Shown: piece after piece, positions 42,657 to 51,446 of the stretch
Position numbering within the stretch: position 1 is the first letter of the stretch
Layout of the letters: each line of letters begins with the position of its first letter
NCBI RefSeq assembly: GCF_030915485.1
Contig: NZ_CP133266.1
Coordinates: forward strand, 1,612,001 to 1,676,000
From: Neobacillus sp. PS3-40
GTDB lineage: Bacteria; Bacillota; Bacilli; Bacillales; Cytobacillaceae
DNA length: 64,000 nt
Reading direction: 5' to 3'
Translations under genes and position numbers: made by a program
The notes under the pieces: generated by a model
What the model saw: the letters and a program-made list of their open reading frames with translations, nothing else
Databases searched by the model: none
Told to the model about the DNA's origin: nothing

Positions 42657-43940
42657 TCACACAAGGACACCCGGTCGTGCATAATAAAAACCTTGGGCTA
42701 AATCTACATTGTTCCTTGTCAGAACAGAAGCTTCTTCTTTATTTTCGATACCTTCCGCGACAACTAAAGAACCTGCTTCCCTCGCCACTAATAACAATCC
42801 TTTTAGCATTGATTCTTTAACAGTATTTTTATCAATATTTTGAATAACAGACCGATCAATTTTAATGATATCTGGTAATACTTCACTTATCGTATTCAAA
42901 CTTGCGTATCCAGCACCAGTATCATCAATTGCAATCTTAAAACCCATTAAACGCAATATTTTAATATTATGTATAAAATCCTTTATTTCCTCGATCGAGT
43001 CACGCTCAGTTATCTCAAAAGTTATTTGCGTTGGGGAAATCCCTTTAAACCGCAGCATCAGTAGTTTTAGATCACGGATAAAGCTCATATTCCCAAGAGT
43101 AAGTGGTGTACAGTTTATAAATATATTCTGCTTACATTTTGTATCCTTAATTTGTTGAAGTGCTTTGCCAAACACAATCATTTCTAAATCATATAACATT
43201 CCAGTCTGCCTTGCCACAGAGAAGAGCGTTAACGGGCTTTCAAGAATGGTCCCCTCAGGGCCACGAGAAAGCATTTCCCAAGCATAAACTTCATTCGAAG
43301 CTACATTAAAAATAGGCTGTGCCAAAAGTTTTATATCCTTTTGAGAAACAATTTTACTCATCTGATACACCATTTCATTATACTCTGAATCAGTTCTTTT
43401 TTCAGCCATCATGGTAGCTTGCTTCAAGGCTTTTGCAATTGTATCTTCAATTGCAGCATGCTTTTTTTCAACAAACATATAACCTGTTTGAAAATGAGGT
43501 AACAGTAAAGCATCCTGAACTATGAGTCTATCCTCAACTTCAGCCATAATTTTAGTAATGAGGCCATCAATTTCTGATAAATAATAACGGTCATGCTCCA
43601 ATTTAATTAGGAGCGTGAAGCCCTCTCCAGAATAATCATGGAGAGAGATTATTTTGTCTTTCGCAATCTCCTGCCCGATAACAATCCGAAAATGCTTTTT
43701 TAAGCTTTCCATAATTCGAGTGTAATGGAATTTTCCAGATTGATCAGCTAATTCTTGTGTATCTTCTAAATTAAAAACAATAACAGCTACTTCATATCCT
43801 TGTTTAAACGCGGCTTTAACACCTTCAACAACAGGATTTCTTAAAATAAATTTTGGGGGATAAAAACGGATGGAGGTGAAAGGTAAAAAAAGTTTTCCCC
43901 ATTGAAAAAGTCTTTTGGCTTTTTCCACATAACGATGCAT
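42657..43940 (-). CDS. Degenerate GGDEF-EAL cyclic-di-GMP phosphodiesterase candidate
   Basis: 427 residues; the ATG at 43940 has AGAGGA nine bases upstream (an ATG three codons earlier touches the site). Residues about 40-175 look like a degenerate GGDEF domain (AVIVFNLEDTQELADQSG; no GG[DE]EF loop). Residues about 190-425 are an EAL domain. Its signature is EML (VYAWEMLSRGP); other active-site residues are kept: Asn in INCTPLTL, FEITERD, IAIDDTGAGYAS, IIKIDRSVI, VVAEGIEN and AQGFYYARP. It may hydrolyse c-di-GMP. No membrane segments. No equivalent stands at this point in B. subtilis to my knowledge. Confidence 0.82.
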   Translation of the reverse strand: MHRYVEKAKRLFQWGKLFLPFTSIRFYPPKFILRNPVVEGVKAAFKQGYEVAVIVFNLEDTQELADQSGKFHYTRIMESLKKHFRIVIGQEIAKDKIISLHDYSGEGFTLLIKLEHDRYYLSEIDGLITKIMAEVEDRLIVQDALLLPHFQTGYMFVEKKHAAIEDTIAKALKQATMMAEKRTDSEYNEMVYQMSKIVSQKDIKLLAQPIFNVASNEVYAWEMLSRGPEGTILESPLTLFSVARQTGMLYDLEMIVFGKALQQIKDTKCKQNIFINCTPLTLGNMSFIRDLKLLMLRFKGISPTQITFEITERDSIEEIKDFIHNIKILRLMGFKIAIDDTGAGYASLNTISEVLPDIIKIDRSVIQNIDKNTVKESMLKGLLLVAREAGSLVVAEGIENKEEASVLTRNNVDLAQGFYYARPGVLV

Positions 43941-44133
43941 TTCATTCATTCCTCTCAGAAGAAAACATCAATAAGATACTATAATTGTAACATAAAATGA
44001 CAATATTCGTATTATTTCCTTACAATGAAAATTCTTCCGCCCATAAATAATGCCTTAACTCCAAAAGCGTTCAATACTTTGCTAAAATAGGAGTGTGTCG
44101 AAATAAGTACAATATTAAAAAAGGAGTAATTTC

Positions 44134-44400
44134 ATGACAGATCGCTTTTTTTTATACGATGATACAGAAGAAACTAGAACAAGATTCATTAGCTTCGTTG
44201 GGACGAATCAGCGCTTTGACTTAGCCATCGTTCAAACAACTCGCCATTATGGAAAGCAGCTTGTCCTTGATTTACAAGGAAATCGATTCGCCATTATTGG
44301 ACAAGATGACTTACAGGAGGAAGGGTATATAGAGCATGCTTTTCAATTGAGTGAAGAGGATGCTGAAGAATTATCGTCTCTTTTATCTGAGATAGTGTAA
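44134..44400 (+). CDS. DUF3055 family small protein
   Basis: 88 residues, ATG with AAAGGAGTAATTTC upstream. Conserved blocks FFLYDDTEETRTRFISF, QRFDLAIVQTT and VLDLQGNRFAIIGQDDLQEEG, with an acidic helical end, match DUF3055 as I recall it from Firmicutes. Probably cytosolic and dimeric; function unknown. It runs in the same direction as the following DUF3905 gene 60 bp away, which has its own strong ribosome site. Confidence 0.78.
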   Translation: MTDRFFLYDDTEETRTRFISFVGTNQRFDLAIVQTTRHYGKQLVLDLQGNRFAIIGQDDLQEEGYIEHAFQLSEEDAEELSSLLSEIV

Positions 44401-44459
44401 TCTTACTAACATGAATTTCTCCCTTTATTGAGATAATAACAACGTAAAGGGGTGAAAGC

Positions 44460-44750
44460 ATGATGGATGATCAAGAAACAAAAAAGTATACTGATTTCGC
44501 TAATGTTGAAAAACAAAGAAATTATCTTACTGCTGAAAGCTTACCAGAGGGCCCTTACGGCTCTCCAATTAGAAAGAACGAACCCGTTCAGAATAAAAGC
44601 ACTCCCTGGAGAGACGGGCAGCGCTACTATAGTGCCTTTAATTATGAAAACAAAACGTTGCATCAGAATATGCCTCGTCAAATGGAGGGGGCACATCCTA
44701 CACATGACGATCCAGATACGGATGTTCAGCCTCCATACGGAAAGAGTTAA
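44460..44750 (+). CDS. DUF3905 family small hydrophilic protein
   Basis: 96 residues (two adjacent ATGs; AAAGGGGTGAAAGC upstream). Very polar with Pro/Gly motifs: EGPYGSPIRKNEPVQ, TPWRDGQRYYSAFNYENK and PTHDDPDTDVQPPYG. This resembles DUF3905 proteins of bacilli, annotated only as cytosolic and sporulation-associated. No hydrophobic core, likely disordered. Terminator follows at 44784. Function unknown. Confidence 0.72.
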   Translation: MMDDQETKKYTDFANVEKQRNYLTAESLPEGPYGSPIRKNEPVQNKSTPWRDGQRYYSAFNYENKTLHQNMPRQMEGAHPTHDDPDTDVQPPYGKS

Positions 44751-44783
44751 TAGGTAAATTGCCAATAATTCCTTAACAATTAG

Positions 44784-44819
44784 AAAAAGGGCCAGATTTT
44801 AAAGTCTGCCCCTTTTTTT
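44784..44819. terminator. Bidirectional terminator
   Basis: Stem AAAAAGGG-CAGA-TTT/AAAGTCTG-CCCTTTTT between the convergent DUF3905 and yutD genes. Confidence 0.8.
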
Positions 44820-45093
44820 ATTTTTTTATTTTCTTCAAAACAAAATAAGCACAGCCAAAGTTACAATACTCGTACAAATACTCCGTTACAGTGCTGACCT
44901 TTGTGTCAAAGGAAGCTTTTTGATTTTGATCATCAAAAAAACCTTTTAGACGGAGCTGACCGTAGCCCCAATCTCCAACAATGTAGTCATACCTTGATAA
45001 AATATCACTATATCTTGCTATAAAGGCCTCTTCATTAAAACCATTTTGGTATTCTAGAGTAACCTCATATGCGGTGTTGTTGACTAGTATCAT
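44818..45093 (-). CDS. yutD: YutD family protein (DUF1027)
   Basis: 91 residues. The family pattern is clear: FNEEAFIARYSDILSRYDYIVGDWGYGQLRLKGFF and TVTEYLYEYCNFGCAYFVLKK with the conserved CNFGC near the end. Small soluble alpha/beta protein present in most Firmicutes, function unknown. The two cysteines could bind metal, but this is speculative. GGGGTGATATC precedes the ATG. Confidence 0.85.
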   Translation of the reverse strand: MILVNNTAYEVTLEYQNGFNEEAFIARYSDILSRYDYIVGDWGYGQLRLKGFFDDQNQKASFDTKVSTVTEYLYEYCNFGCAYFVLKKIKK

Positions 45094-45206
45094 GATATCA
45101 CCCCAATTTAACAGCCAATCTTATTTCCATTATAACCGATTCACCATCAATTACTAAGAAAAAAAATCTCCCTTTTGGTCATTTTAATAAAAAAGGAGGG
45201 TTTTTG

Positions 45207-45842
45207 ATGCAAAAATTTATACTGGTTGCCAGTCTCTGCATTATAACAGGATTAACTGGATGTTCCAAAAATTTGGAAGATCATGGTGTTTATCATAAAA
45301 GCGGCAATACCCTGAATGTAAATACTAAAAGGACGGATCTTTATAATGAAGGTGGTGCCAAAAACATTCGCAATGTAAGTAATAACTATGGATTTGTTCG
45401 ACATCAAAAGAACCCGGTCATGAATAACCAAGCAAATAAACACTATGCTGCCATTGACCGTGAACAACTGGCCAACATTATCAGTAAATACTGTACAGCT
45501 ATACCAAATGTAAATGACGTTGCTACACTTGTCACTGATAGTGAGGTCCTTATTTCCTATCTTACAGATACAAAAGACCGAAATATGACAGCAGATCAAG
45601 TAAAGAAAACTGCAATGACGGTCATTCCACGTTATTATCATGTGTATGTCACAGACGATAAACATTTAATGAGGGATGTAGAAAATCTATCACATCTTGA
45701 CTCCACAAGCAGAAATGCTCGTAACCTTGTCAATCATTTAGTTACCCAAATGAAAAAATCACCACAAGGAAAACCAATGAATGCAAGTGAAAATGCCAAT
45801 GGCGAAACCCCAGATGATAAAATTGGTCAACCAAATCGATAA
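45207..45842 (+). CDS. yutC: YhcN/YlaJ-type sporulation lipoprotein (YutC)
   Basis: 211 residues; ATG after AGGAGGGTTTTTG. Lipoprotein signal ASLCIITGLTGC (modified Cys about residue 19), then a polar region and a YhcN/YlaJ domain (about 80-185): ANIISKYCTAIPNVNDVATLVTDSEVLISY and KTAMTVIPRYYHVYVTDD. Such lipoproteins are made during sporulation and found in the spore inner membrane or cortex zone. Its TAA stop codon is part of the adjoining dispersed repeat copy. Same position as B. subtilis yutC. Confidence 0.87.
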   Translation: MQKFILVASLCIITGLTGCSKNLEDHGVYHKSGNTLNVNTKRTDLYNEGGAKNIRNVSNNYGFVRHQKNPVMNNQANKHYAAIDREQLANIISKYCTAIPNVNDVATLVTDSEVLISYLTDTKDRNMTADQVKKTAMTVIPRYYHVYVTDDKHLMRDVENLSHLDSTSRNARNLVNHLVTQMKKSPQGKPMNASENANGETPDDKIGQPNR

Positions 45843-45941
45843 AGAAAACTCGCTGATTGGCGAGCCCCTAAGGGCGATGACAGAAGCGTAGTTGCCCTTA
45901 TGCGCTAGCAGAATTTATGGATATAAATTCTGATTAGCTAA
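45840..45941 (+). repeat. Dispersed three-hairpin repeat, copy 6 (full length)
   Basis: Complete copy; its first A residues are the yutC stop codon (TAAAGAAAACTCGC). It ends TTAGCTAA just before the lipA/yutC terminator. Confidence 0.88.
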
Positions 45942-45947
45942 AGAAAA

Positions 45948-46018
45948 TGGGCCTGTTCCCCATTAACCACAATGACAGCAAATTTCGATGTCTATTGTGT
46001 ATGGGTCAGGCCCTCTTT
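45948..46018. terminator. Long hairpin terminator between yutC and lipA
   Basis: GGGCCTGTTCCCCAT pairs imperfectly with ATGGGTCAGGCCC; TCTTTTA follows on the + strand. An inner ACA-TGAC/GTCTATTGT pairing extends it. Confidence 0.65.
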
Positions 46019-46022
46019 TACA

Positions 46023-46940
46023 TTACGCTTCTTTAGATTCTTGTTCACTAAGCATCTGTTTATGTTTTGCCGCAGCGCTTACTTGCTCGTCAGCATGATA
46101 CGAAGAACGAACAAGCGGCCCTGCTTCACAATGACTAAATCCTTTTGAAATCGCAATTTGTTTTAATTCTTCAAATTCCTCAGGGCTGTAATATTTTTCA
46201 ACCTTTAAATGCTTTCTCGTTGGCTGTAAGTATTGGCCAATCGTTAGAATATCTACAGAATTTGCTCTTAAGTCGTCCATAGTTTCAAAAATTTCTTCTT
46301 TCGTTTCACCTAAACCAACCATTAAGCTTGATTTTGTTGGAGTAGTCGGCAATAACCCTTTAGCTCGACGTAAAAATTCCAGTGATCGATCATATTTTGC
46401 ACGTGATCTTACACTTGGCGTAAGGCGTCGAACTGTTTCAATGTTATGGTTTAAAATATTGGGCTTCGCTTCCATTAAAACCTTTAAGTTTTCTTCCTTA
46501 CCCGCCATATCGGAAGGCAGTACCTCAATAGTAGTAATTGGATTTTTCCGACGGATTGCTCGAATTGTTTCTGCAAAAACGGCAGCTCCACCATCTTTTA
46601 AATCGTCACGGGAAACAGCGGTCACAACCACATGTTTTAAATTCATTAATTGAACCGAATCAGCTACTCTTTCTGGCTCATCCCAATCTAATTCGGTGGG
46701 TAGACCTGTTTTTACCGCACAAAAACGGCAGCCCCTTGTGCAAACATCTCCCAAAATCATAAATGTAGCCGTTCTTCTTTCTGCCCAACATTCATGGATA
46801 TTAGGACATCTAGCTTCTTCACATACTGTATGAAGATTATTTTCCCGCATCATTTTTTTTAAACCTATGTAATGATCATTTGTGTTTAATTTTATTTTTA
46901 GCCATTCCGGTTTTCTAACATATTCTTCATTCCTGCTCAT
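46023..46940 (-). CDS. lipA: Lipoyl synthase
   Basis: 305 residues, radical-SAM enzyme that inserts two sulfurs into octanoyl groups of lipoate-dependent complexes. Auxiliary cluster motif [12 protein letters not shown] (about 39-50), radical-SAM motif CTRGCRFC (C-x3-C-x2-C, about 68-75) and RSSYHAD near the C-terminus (the conserved RSSY serine ligand) are all present. B. subtilis YutB. It needs Fe-S delivery, matching the nearby NifU-, IscA- and Suf-type genes. GGAGGTTGGAAA precedes the ATG. Confidence 0.96.
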   Translation of the reverse strand: MSRNEEYVRKPEWLKIKLNTNDHYIGLKKMMRENNLHTVCEEARCPNIHECWAERRTATFMILGDVCTRGCRFCAVKTGLPTELDWDEPERVADSVQLMNLKHVVVTAVSRDDLKDGGAAVFAETIRAIRRKNPITTIEVLPSDMAGKEENLKVLMEAKPNILNHNIETVRRLTPSVRSRAKYDRSLEFLRRAKGLLPTTPTKSSLMVGLGETKEEIFETMDDLRANSVDILTIGQYLQPTRKHLKVEKYYSPEEFEELKQIAISKGFSHCEAGPLVRSSYHADEQVSAAAKHKQMLSEQESKEA

Positions 46941-46993
46941 TTTCCAACCTCCGTTTTAAACATCAAAATCTAAAAATAAATTGTTATAAATGA

Positions 46994-47036
46994 GTTTCTT
47001 CCTTTGTCAATGTAACACATTGACAAAGGAAGAAAC
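46994..47036. repeat. Perfect 20-bp-arm palindrome between divergent lipA and lytH
   Basis: Arms 46994-47013 and 47017-47036 are perfect complements (GTTTCTTCCTTTGTCAATGT and its reverse complement) with a 3-base loop AAC. Neither side is followed by a T-run, so it is not a standard terminator. It lies 54 bp from the lipA start and 104 bp from the lytH start. Confidence 0.85.
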
Positions 47037-47140
47037 AAGACAAACTATTTTCACAATTTTATTACCATTTATTAGTCCTTATGAAATAGCCAATAACTCA
47101 TAAACTAAAATTGTAAATGATTTATGGAAGGAGAATTCCT

Positions 47141-48133
47141 TTGCGGGCATTTTTGATACTTTTCGCATGCCTTATCCTTTTTATCTCTCCAATGGCTGTT
47201 AACAATACCCAAGCCCATGATTTGGATCCATATCAGAAAAGAATGGAGCTATATAAAAAGGTAGAAGCGATTACGCAAATTCCCTGGTACTATTTGGCGG
47301 CAATTGATCAATATGAAAGAAACATTCGCCAGGTCCGCAGAGACTTGCCAAAAACCGATGGAATTATCGGAATATTTGTGAACCAGGAAAAATGGGCCGG
47401 CTTAACAAATCCAAATCCATCTGATGAAAATCCTGCCACCATTCAATTTTTCAATGGAATTGGGGTGGATGGAGATGGAGATGGAAAAGCAAGCGCACAG
47501 AATGATGAAGACCTATTATATGCCATGGCTAACTATCTTCTTGGTTACGGTGTAGATGAAGATAACTTAAAAATAGGGCTGTGGAATTATTATCACCGAG
47601 ATAAAACAGTTGGTATTATTGTCGGTAAGGCAAAAGTATACCGTCACTTTAAGAAGCTTGATTTAAATACACATGCATTTCCTGTTCCAATTCGTTCAAA
47701 TCATAGTTATCGAACCACATGGGGAGATGCACGCGGCTGGGGTGGAAGACGAATACATGAAGGCACAGACATTTTTGCTGGATACGGAGTTCCTGTTCGT
47801 GCAACTAATTATGGAATTATCGAAATGAAGGGTTGGAATAGGTATGGAGGCTGGCGAATTGGGATTCGTGATATAAATAATACCTATCATTATTTTGCCC
47901 ATATGAACGGTTTTGCAAATGATTTAAAGGTAGGTAAAATTGTTGAACCAGGAATGGTTATCGGTAGTGTAGGAAGTTCCGGTTACGGGCCTCCAGGGAC
48001 TTCAGGTAAATTCCCACCACACCTACACTATGGCATGTACAAGGACAATGGATACACAGAGTGGTCCTTTGATCCATATCCGCATTTAAGGATGTGGGAG
48101 CGCCAAGAAAGATTTCAAGCAAGACGAAAATAA
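47141..48133 (+). CDS. lytH: LytH, sporulation L-Ala-D-Glu peptidase (M23)
   Basis: 330 residues from a TTG start with GGAAGGAG seven bases upstream. Signal peptide (FLILFACLILFISPMAVNNTQA), a helical region (DPYQKRMELYKKVEAITQIPWYYLAAIDQYERN) and a C-terminal M23/LytM zinc endopeptidase domain with RIHEGTDIFAGYG (HxxxD), YHYFAHMNG and PHLHYGMY (HxH). In B. subtilis LytH trims peptide side chains in the spore cortex and is made under SigK. Same neighbours (lipA, yunB) as there. Confidence 0.9.
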   Translation: MRAFLILFACLILFISPMAVNNTQAHDLDPYQKRMELYKKVEAITQIPWYYLAAIDQYERNIRQVRRDLPKTDGIIGIFVNQEKWAGLTNPNPSDENPATIQFFNGIGVDGDGDGKASAQNDEDLLYAMANYLLGYGVDEDNLKIGLWNYYHRDKTVGIIVGKAKVYRHFKKLDLNTHAFPVPIRSNHSYRTTWGDARGWGGRRIHEGTDIFAGYGVPVRATNYGIIEMKGWNRYGGWRIGIRDINNTYHYFAHMNGFANDLKVGKIVEPGMVIGSVGSSGYGPPGTSGKFPPHLHYGMYKDNGYTEWSFDPYPHLRMWERQERFQARRK

Positions 48134-48199
48134 GGACATTTTAAGTCTTGGTACCTATTACAAATCCTACACAATACTCTAACGAAAAATGACATACAA

Positions 48200-48231
48200 A
48201 ATGACGTGTGAATTGGCACACGTCATTTTAT
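48200..48231. terminator. Terminator of lytH (and yunB side)
   Basis: Stem AAATGACGTGTG/CACACGTCATTT with an AATTGG loop and T-rich flank. Confidence 0.8.
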
Positions 48232-48279
48232 TATTGAAATTTAAGTTCTTTGATTCACATGAACTTTCAGTACACCATT

Positions 48280-49038
48280 TTATTTATTTTTCTTATCTGG
48301 CAGTTGAATGGCTGGAGATGAACCGCTACCTCCATTAAAATATTGCGGAACATCTCCCTGAATTAAACCTGCTGCAATCGGAATGTTTTCTGTCAGTTTT
48401 GTTATTTTTGTCGTGAATGGGGTTATGATTTGGACAGACACAACCAAATGTAGTGAGGCATCAATCCAAGTATTATTAATCCCCATCGGAGTGGCTTTCA
48501 TTCTTACATCTGGACGGATATCACCAATAGCATTAAATTTTATTGGAATTTTTGGACCTAGGTTACCAAACAAGGCATTTTTCGTTGCTTGACCTAAAGG
48601 TACATACCAGATAATAAACCCGTCACTCAATTTATTATTTTTTTCGATTTCCACATCAGTTACTTGAGATAAAGAAGGAAAACTTCCCTTTTCTACCTCA
48701 TCTATGTTCTTTTGAATCTCAGCAACAGTGTCAGCTAAAGCACGATTAATCACCGATGTTTTTAATTGTACAGAAGATATCTTCCCCTTTGTTTTTATTT
48801 CAATAACATTACTAATATCATCAACATTCGTTGTCTTTTTATCAATGGCGTCATTAATAACAAGTGAAGCGATTTTTCGGGTTTGAGTTTCTGCATATTT
48901 CATTAGCGTTGGCTCTATAGCTTTATTAACAAGCCATAACCCTGCTGCTGTTGAGAATATAAAAAAGACAAGTGATATTAATAATACATAGCGGAATGGT
49001 AGGCCAAAGCTTACATGCTTCCTACGAAACTTAGCCAA
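48280..49038 (-). CDS. yunB: YunB, sporulation protein
   Basis: 252 residues. One N-terminal membrane anchor (YVLLISLVFFIFSTAAGLWLV, about 18-38) and an extracytoplasmic domain with IASLVINDAIDKK and DGFIIWYVPLGQATKNALFGNLGPKIPIKF; the tail QLPDKKNK is polar. Matches B. subtilis YunB, a SigE-controlled protein needed for normal sporulation. Start ATG with GGGGGGATTTTTTT upstream. yunC, which follows in B. subtilis, is missing. Confidence 0.87.
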   Translation of the reverse strand: MAKFRRKHVSFGLPFRYVLLISLVFFIFSTAAGLWLVNKAIEPTLMKYAETQTRKIASLVINDAIDKKTTNVDDISNVIEIKTKGKISSVQLKTSVINRALADTVAEIQKNIDEVEKGSFPSLSQVTDVEIEKNNKLSDGFIIWYVPLGQATKNALFGNLGPKIPIKFNAIGDIRPDVRMKATPMGINNTWIDASLHLVVSVQIITPFTTKITKLTENIPIAAGLIQGDVPQYFNGGSGSSPAIQLPDKKNK

Positions 49039-49107
49039 AAAAATCCCCCCTTTACAAGCTATATGTATGCTGTAAAGAGAGGAACTAGCGCAAAAAAGGT
49101 GAAAATT

Positions 49108-50463
49108 TTATTCTGTTTGTAATTTCCATTTTAAAAGATCGCGCAGAAATTCAGGGAGATAATATTTTTTATGCTTGCAATCGTAAATTTCAGGAAAAAA
49201 TCTTCCAAACGAAAACATATCTGGAATGGCAAGGGAATAACATTTATCCAGGTTGATTTCCTCACCATTTATGAGTAAAGGACGGCTATCATCATTAAAA
49301 CAAATTCCATCAAATATGAATACGCCCATAACAGTTCCTCTAAAGCCAAAGCCTTTAATCTCCATATGTGGCCATTTTGGATCTTTTGTTTGAAAAATGA
49401 CTTCTTTTAGTTGTCTACCCGTTAACTCAACCTTACATGGATTAATCGGATGAGGGCAAATTTTTAGCAAATCAAAGTTTGTTACCTCCCCTGATAAATT
49501 CCCCAAAAGGAGGCCTGCATTTATAATCGCACAGTCTGCCGCACACCATTCTCTCAATGTGTTGCAAAGCAATCGGGAAAGATTTGTTTCACGAAAAGGA
49601 TCACACTGTAGCTCTCTTTTTAAGTTTACGATCCTTTGATTTAGTAACTTCTTACCCTGTTCATAAAAGAATTCTACTTTTTCTTTTTCACCGATGATTG
49701 GGGAAAGCATATCTACATCAAATAAAATAGCCGTTTTTTCAATTGCAGTTTTTTGGTCATTTATTTTGATCGTAACCTGTCCAACATAATGTCCATACTT
49801 ACCCGCAGCCGCAAGAATCGTTTGATTTACTCGTTTGCCCTCTGGAAGAATGTGGTGGGTATGACCACCTAGAATCACATCGATTTCAGGAAACAGTTCT
49901 GCAATTTTTTCATCATCTTGAATTCCTAAATGTGAGAGTAAAATGATGATATCGGATTGCTTTTTCACAATTTCAATCCATTTCTTCAATTCTTCCATTG
50001 GTTTCGAAAGATTCCATCCAAGTAAGTTATATATATGGTGAAAATACGCAGTTAATCCAATGACACCGATCCTTGTCCCTTGCCCAGTATGATAAATCCT
50101 GTATTCCTTTACCCATTCAGGATGGATTGCCTCTTTATTGTAGAGATTTGCAACAAGAACATCGAAGTCCGCATCTTCATATAAAAGAGACAAATCCTCA
50201 TAAGAAAAATTTATTCCCTCATTATTGCCAATCGTTATCGCTGTATAGCCGGATTGGTTTAATAGCCTAGTATTTCCCTTTCCCTTTGTTCCCTCTGTAA
50301 AAGGATGCCAACGGTCAACAAAATCACCTATATCAAATAGTAATACCTCATCCCCAGCTTTTAGATGTTCTTCTTTCTGATTAACCAAAAGTTGTTGAAT
50401 CCTTGGCCAGCGTTCCAGGTGACTATGGATATCGTTCGTATGATATATATGTATAGTTTCCAT
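49108..50463 (-). CDS. yunD: YunD, 5'-nucleotidase/cyclic phosphodiesterase-type metallophosphatase
   Basis: 451 residues. Metallophosphatase domain (1-200) with HTNDIHSHLE (metal Asp/His), LFDIGDFVDR, TIGNNEG (GNHE-like, with Asn in the His place), LLSHLG and ILGGHTHH. The C-terminal 5'-nucleotidase domain (about 280-440) has CDPFRETNLSRLLCNTLREW and INAGLLLGNLSG. No signal peptide, so unlike classic UshA/YfkN enzymes it is cytosolic. GNNE instead of GNHE is a family trait or could lower activity. Same location as yunD of B. subtilis; 21 bp downstream of yunE, probably co-transcribed. Confidence 0.85.
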   Translation of the reverse strand: METIHIYHTNDIHSHLERWPRIQQLLVNQKEEHLKAGDEVLLFDIGDFVDRWHPFTEGTKGKGNTRLLNQSGYTAITIGNNEGINFSYEDLSLLYEDADFDVLVANLYNKEAIHPEWVKEYRIYHTGQGTRIGVIGLTAYFHHIYNLLGWNLSKPMEELKKWIEIVKKQSDIIILLSHLGIQDDEKIAELFPEIDVILGGHTHHILPEGKRVNQTILAAAGKYGHYVGQVTIKINDQKTAIEKTAILFDVDMLSPIIGEKEKVEFFYEQGKKLLNQRIVNLKRELQCDPFRETNLSRLLCNTLREWCAADCAIINAGLLLGNLSGEVTNFDLLKICPHPINPCKVELTGRQLKEVIFQTKDPKWPHMEIKGFGFRGTVMGVFIFDGICFNDDSRPLLINGEEINLDKCYSLAIPDMFSFGRFFPEIYDCKHKKYYLPEFLRDLLKWKLQTE

Positions 50464-50484
50464 TATCTTCTTCCCTCTATTTTC

Positions 50485-51315
50485 TTAGCCCATAATTCCT
50501 TGATAAATAAGACGTATAGCAACAATAACCAAGATTGCTCTTAAAATGATAACAATCGTTTTACTGTTAATTTTGGTGTTCAAATAGACACCAATTTTAG
50601 CACCAATCCATGCCCCTGGTACCAATGCCAATGCATACATCCAATTAACATTACCTAGAATTACATGTGTAATCGAGCTTAGGATTGATGTTGGTAAAAT
50701 CATAAACATTGACGTTGCTACGGCAACATGTGGTGGGAAGAAAAAGACTAAAATCATAGTCGGAACCATTAGGGAACCGCCACCAACCCCTAAAATACCA
50801 GACAAAAAACCAACTATCGCAGAAATAACAATTCCCATTAGTGGACTAAAGCCATACTCAAAGGATTTTCCAGTGTTATCAGTGAACGTTCTGATAATTC
50901 CTTTGTCTTTGCGGTAAGGAATTGGCTTAAGTTTTTCTTTTAACATTAAAACAATCGAAACGAGCAAAATAAATAGCCCAAAAAAGATATTAAATGAGTG
51001 TAAATTTAATTTTTCTGTCACCCAAGCACCTAGAATACTTCCTGGACCACTACCAATTAGGAAAATTAAGCCACTTTTATAATCAACTGTCTTATGTTTC
51101 ATATACGCAAGTGTTGAGGACATTCCAGTGAAAATCATCGTAAAAAGGGATGTTCCTGCTGCTACTTGTGGTGTCATATGCTCAAAACCAGTTAAAGTAC
51201 CTAAATAGAGCAAGGCGGGAACAACGATAATTCCACCACCTAGACCAATTAGTGAGCCAAGTGAACTTGCTCCAATACCAATCAGAACCAGAATAATCCA
51301 TTCCATTTTGTTCAA
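50485..51315 (-). CDS. yunE: TauE/SafE-family anion exporter (YunE)
   Basis: 276 residues, eight membrane helices in two homologous halves, each starting with a Gly-rich segment: GASSLGSLIGLGGGIIVVPAL (about 14-34) and IVGFLSGILGVGGGSLMVPTM (about 165-185). Family members move sulfite, sulfonates or organic anions. Matches B. subtilis YunE. Same operon as yunD. A dispersed repeat copy lies upstream of the start. Confidence 0.87.
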   Translation of the reverse strand: MNKMEWIILVLIGIGASSLGSLIGLGGGIIVVPALLYLGTLTGFEHMTPQVAAGTSLFTMIFTGMSSTLAYMKHKTVDYKSGLIFLIGSGPGSILGAWVTEKLNLHSFNIFFGLFILLVSIVLMLKEKLKPIPYRKDKGIIRTFTDNTGKSFEYGFSPLMGIVISAIVGFLSGILGVGGGSLMVPTMILVFFFPPHVAVATSMFMILPTSILSSITHVILGNVNWMYALALVPGAWIGAKIGVYLNTKINSKTIVIILRAILVIVAIRLIYQGIMG

Positions 51316-51343
51316 CCATACCTTTCCATACTAAAAAATAAAT

Positions 51344-51446
51344 TAAAGAAAAACCCGCCTATTGGCAAGCCCCTAAGGGCGATGATTATGCGTAGTTGCA
51401 CTTATACGCTAGCAGAATTTATGGATATAGAATTCTACTTAACCAA
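51344..51446 (+). repeat. Dispersed three-hairpin repeat, copy 7 (diverged)
   Basis: AAAGAAAAACCCGCCTATTGG to TTCTACTTAACCAA with the middle hairpin kept and the outer two partly broken. It lies 28 bp upstream of yunE and marks the left edge of the accessory island. Confidence 0.8.
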
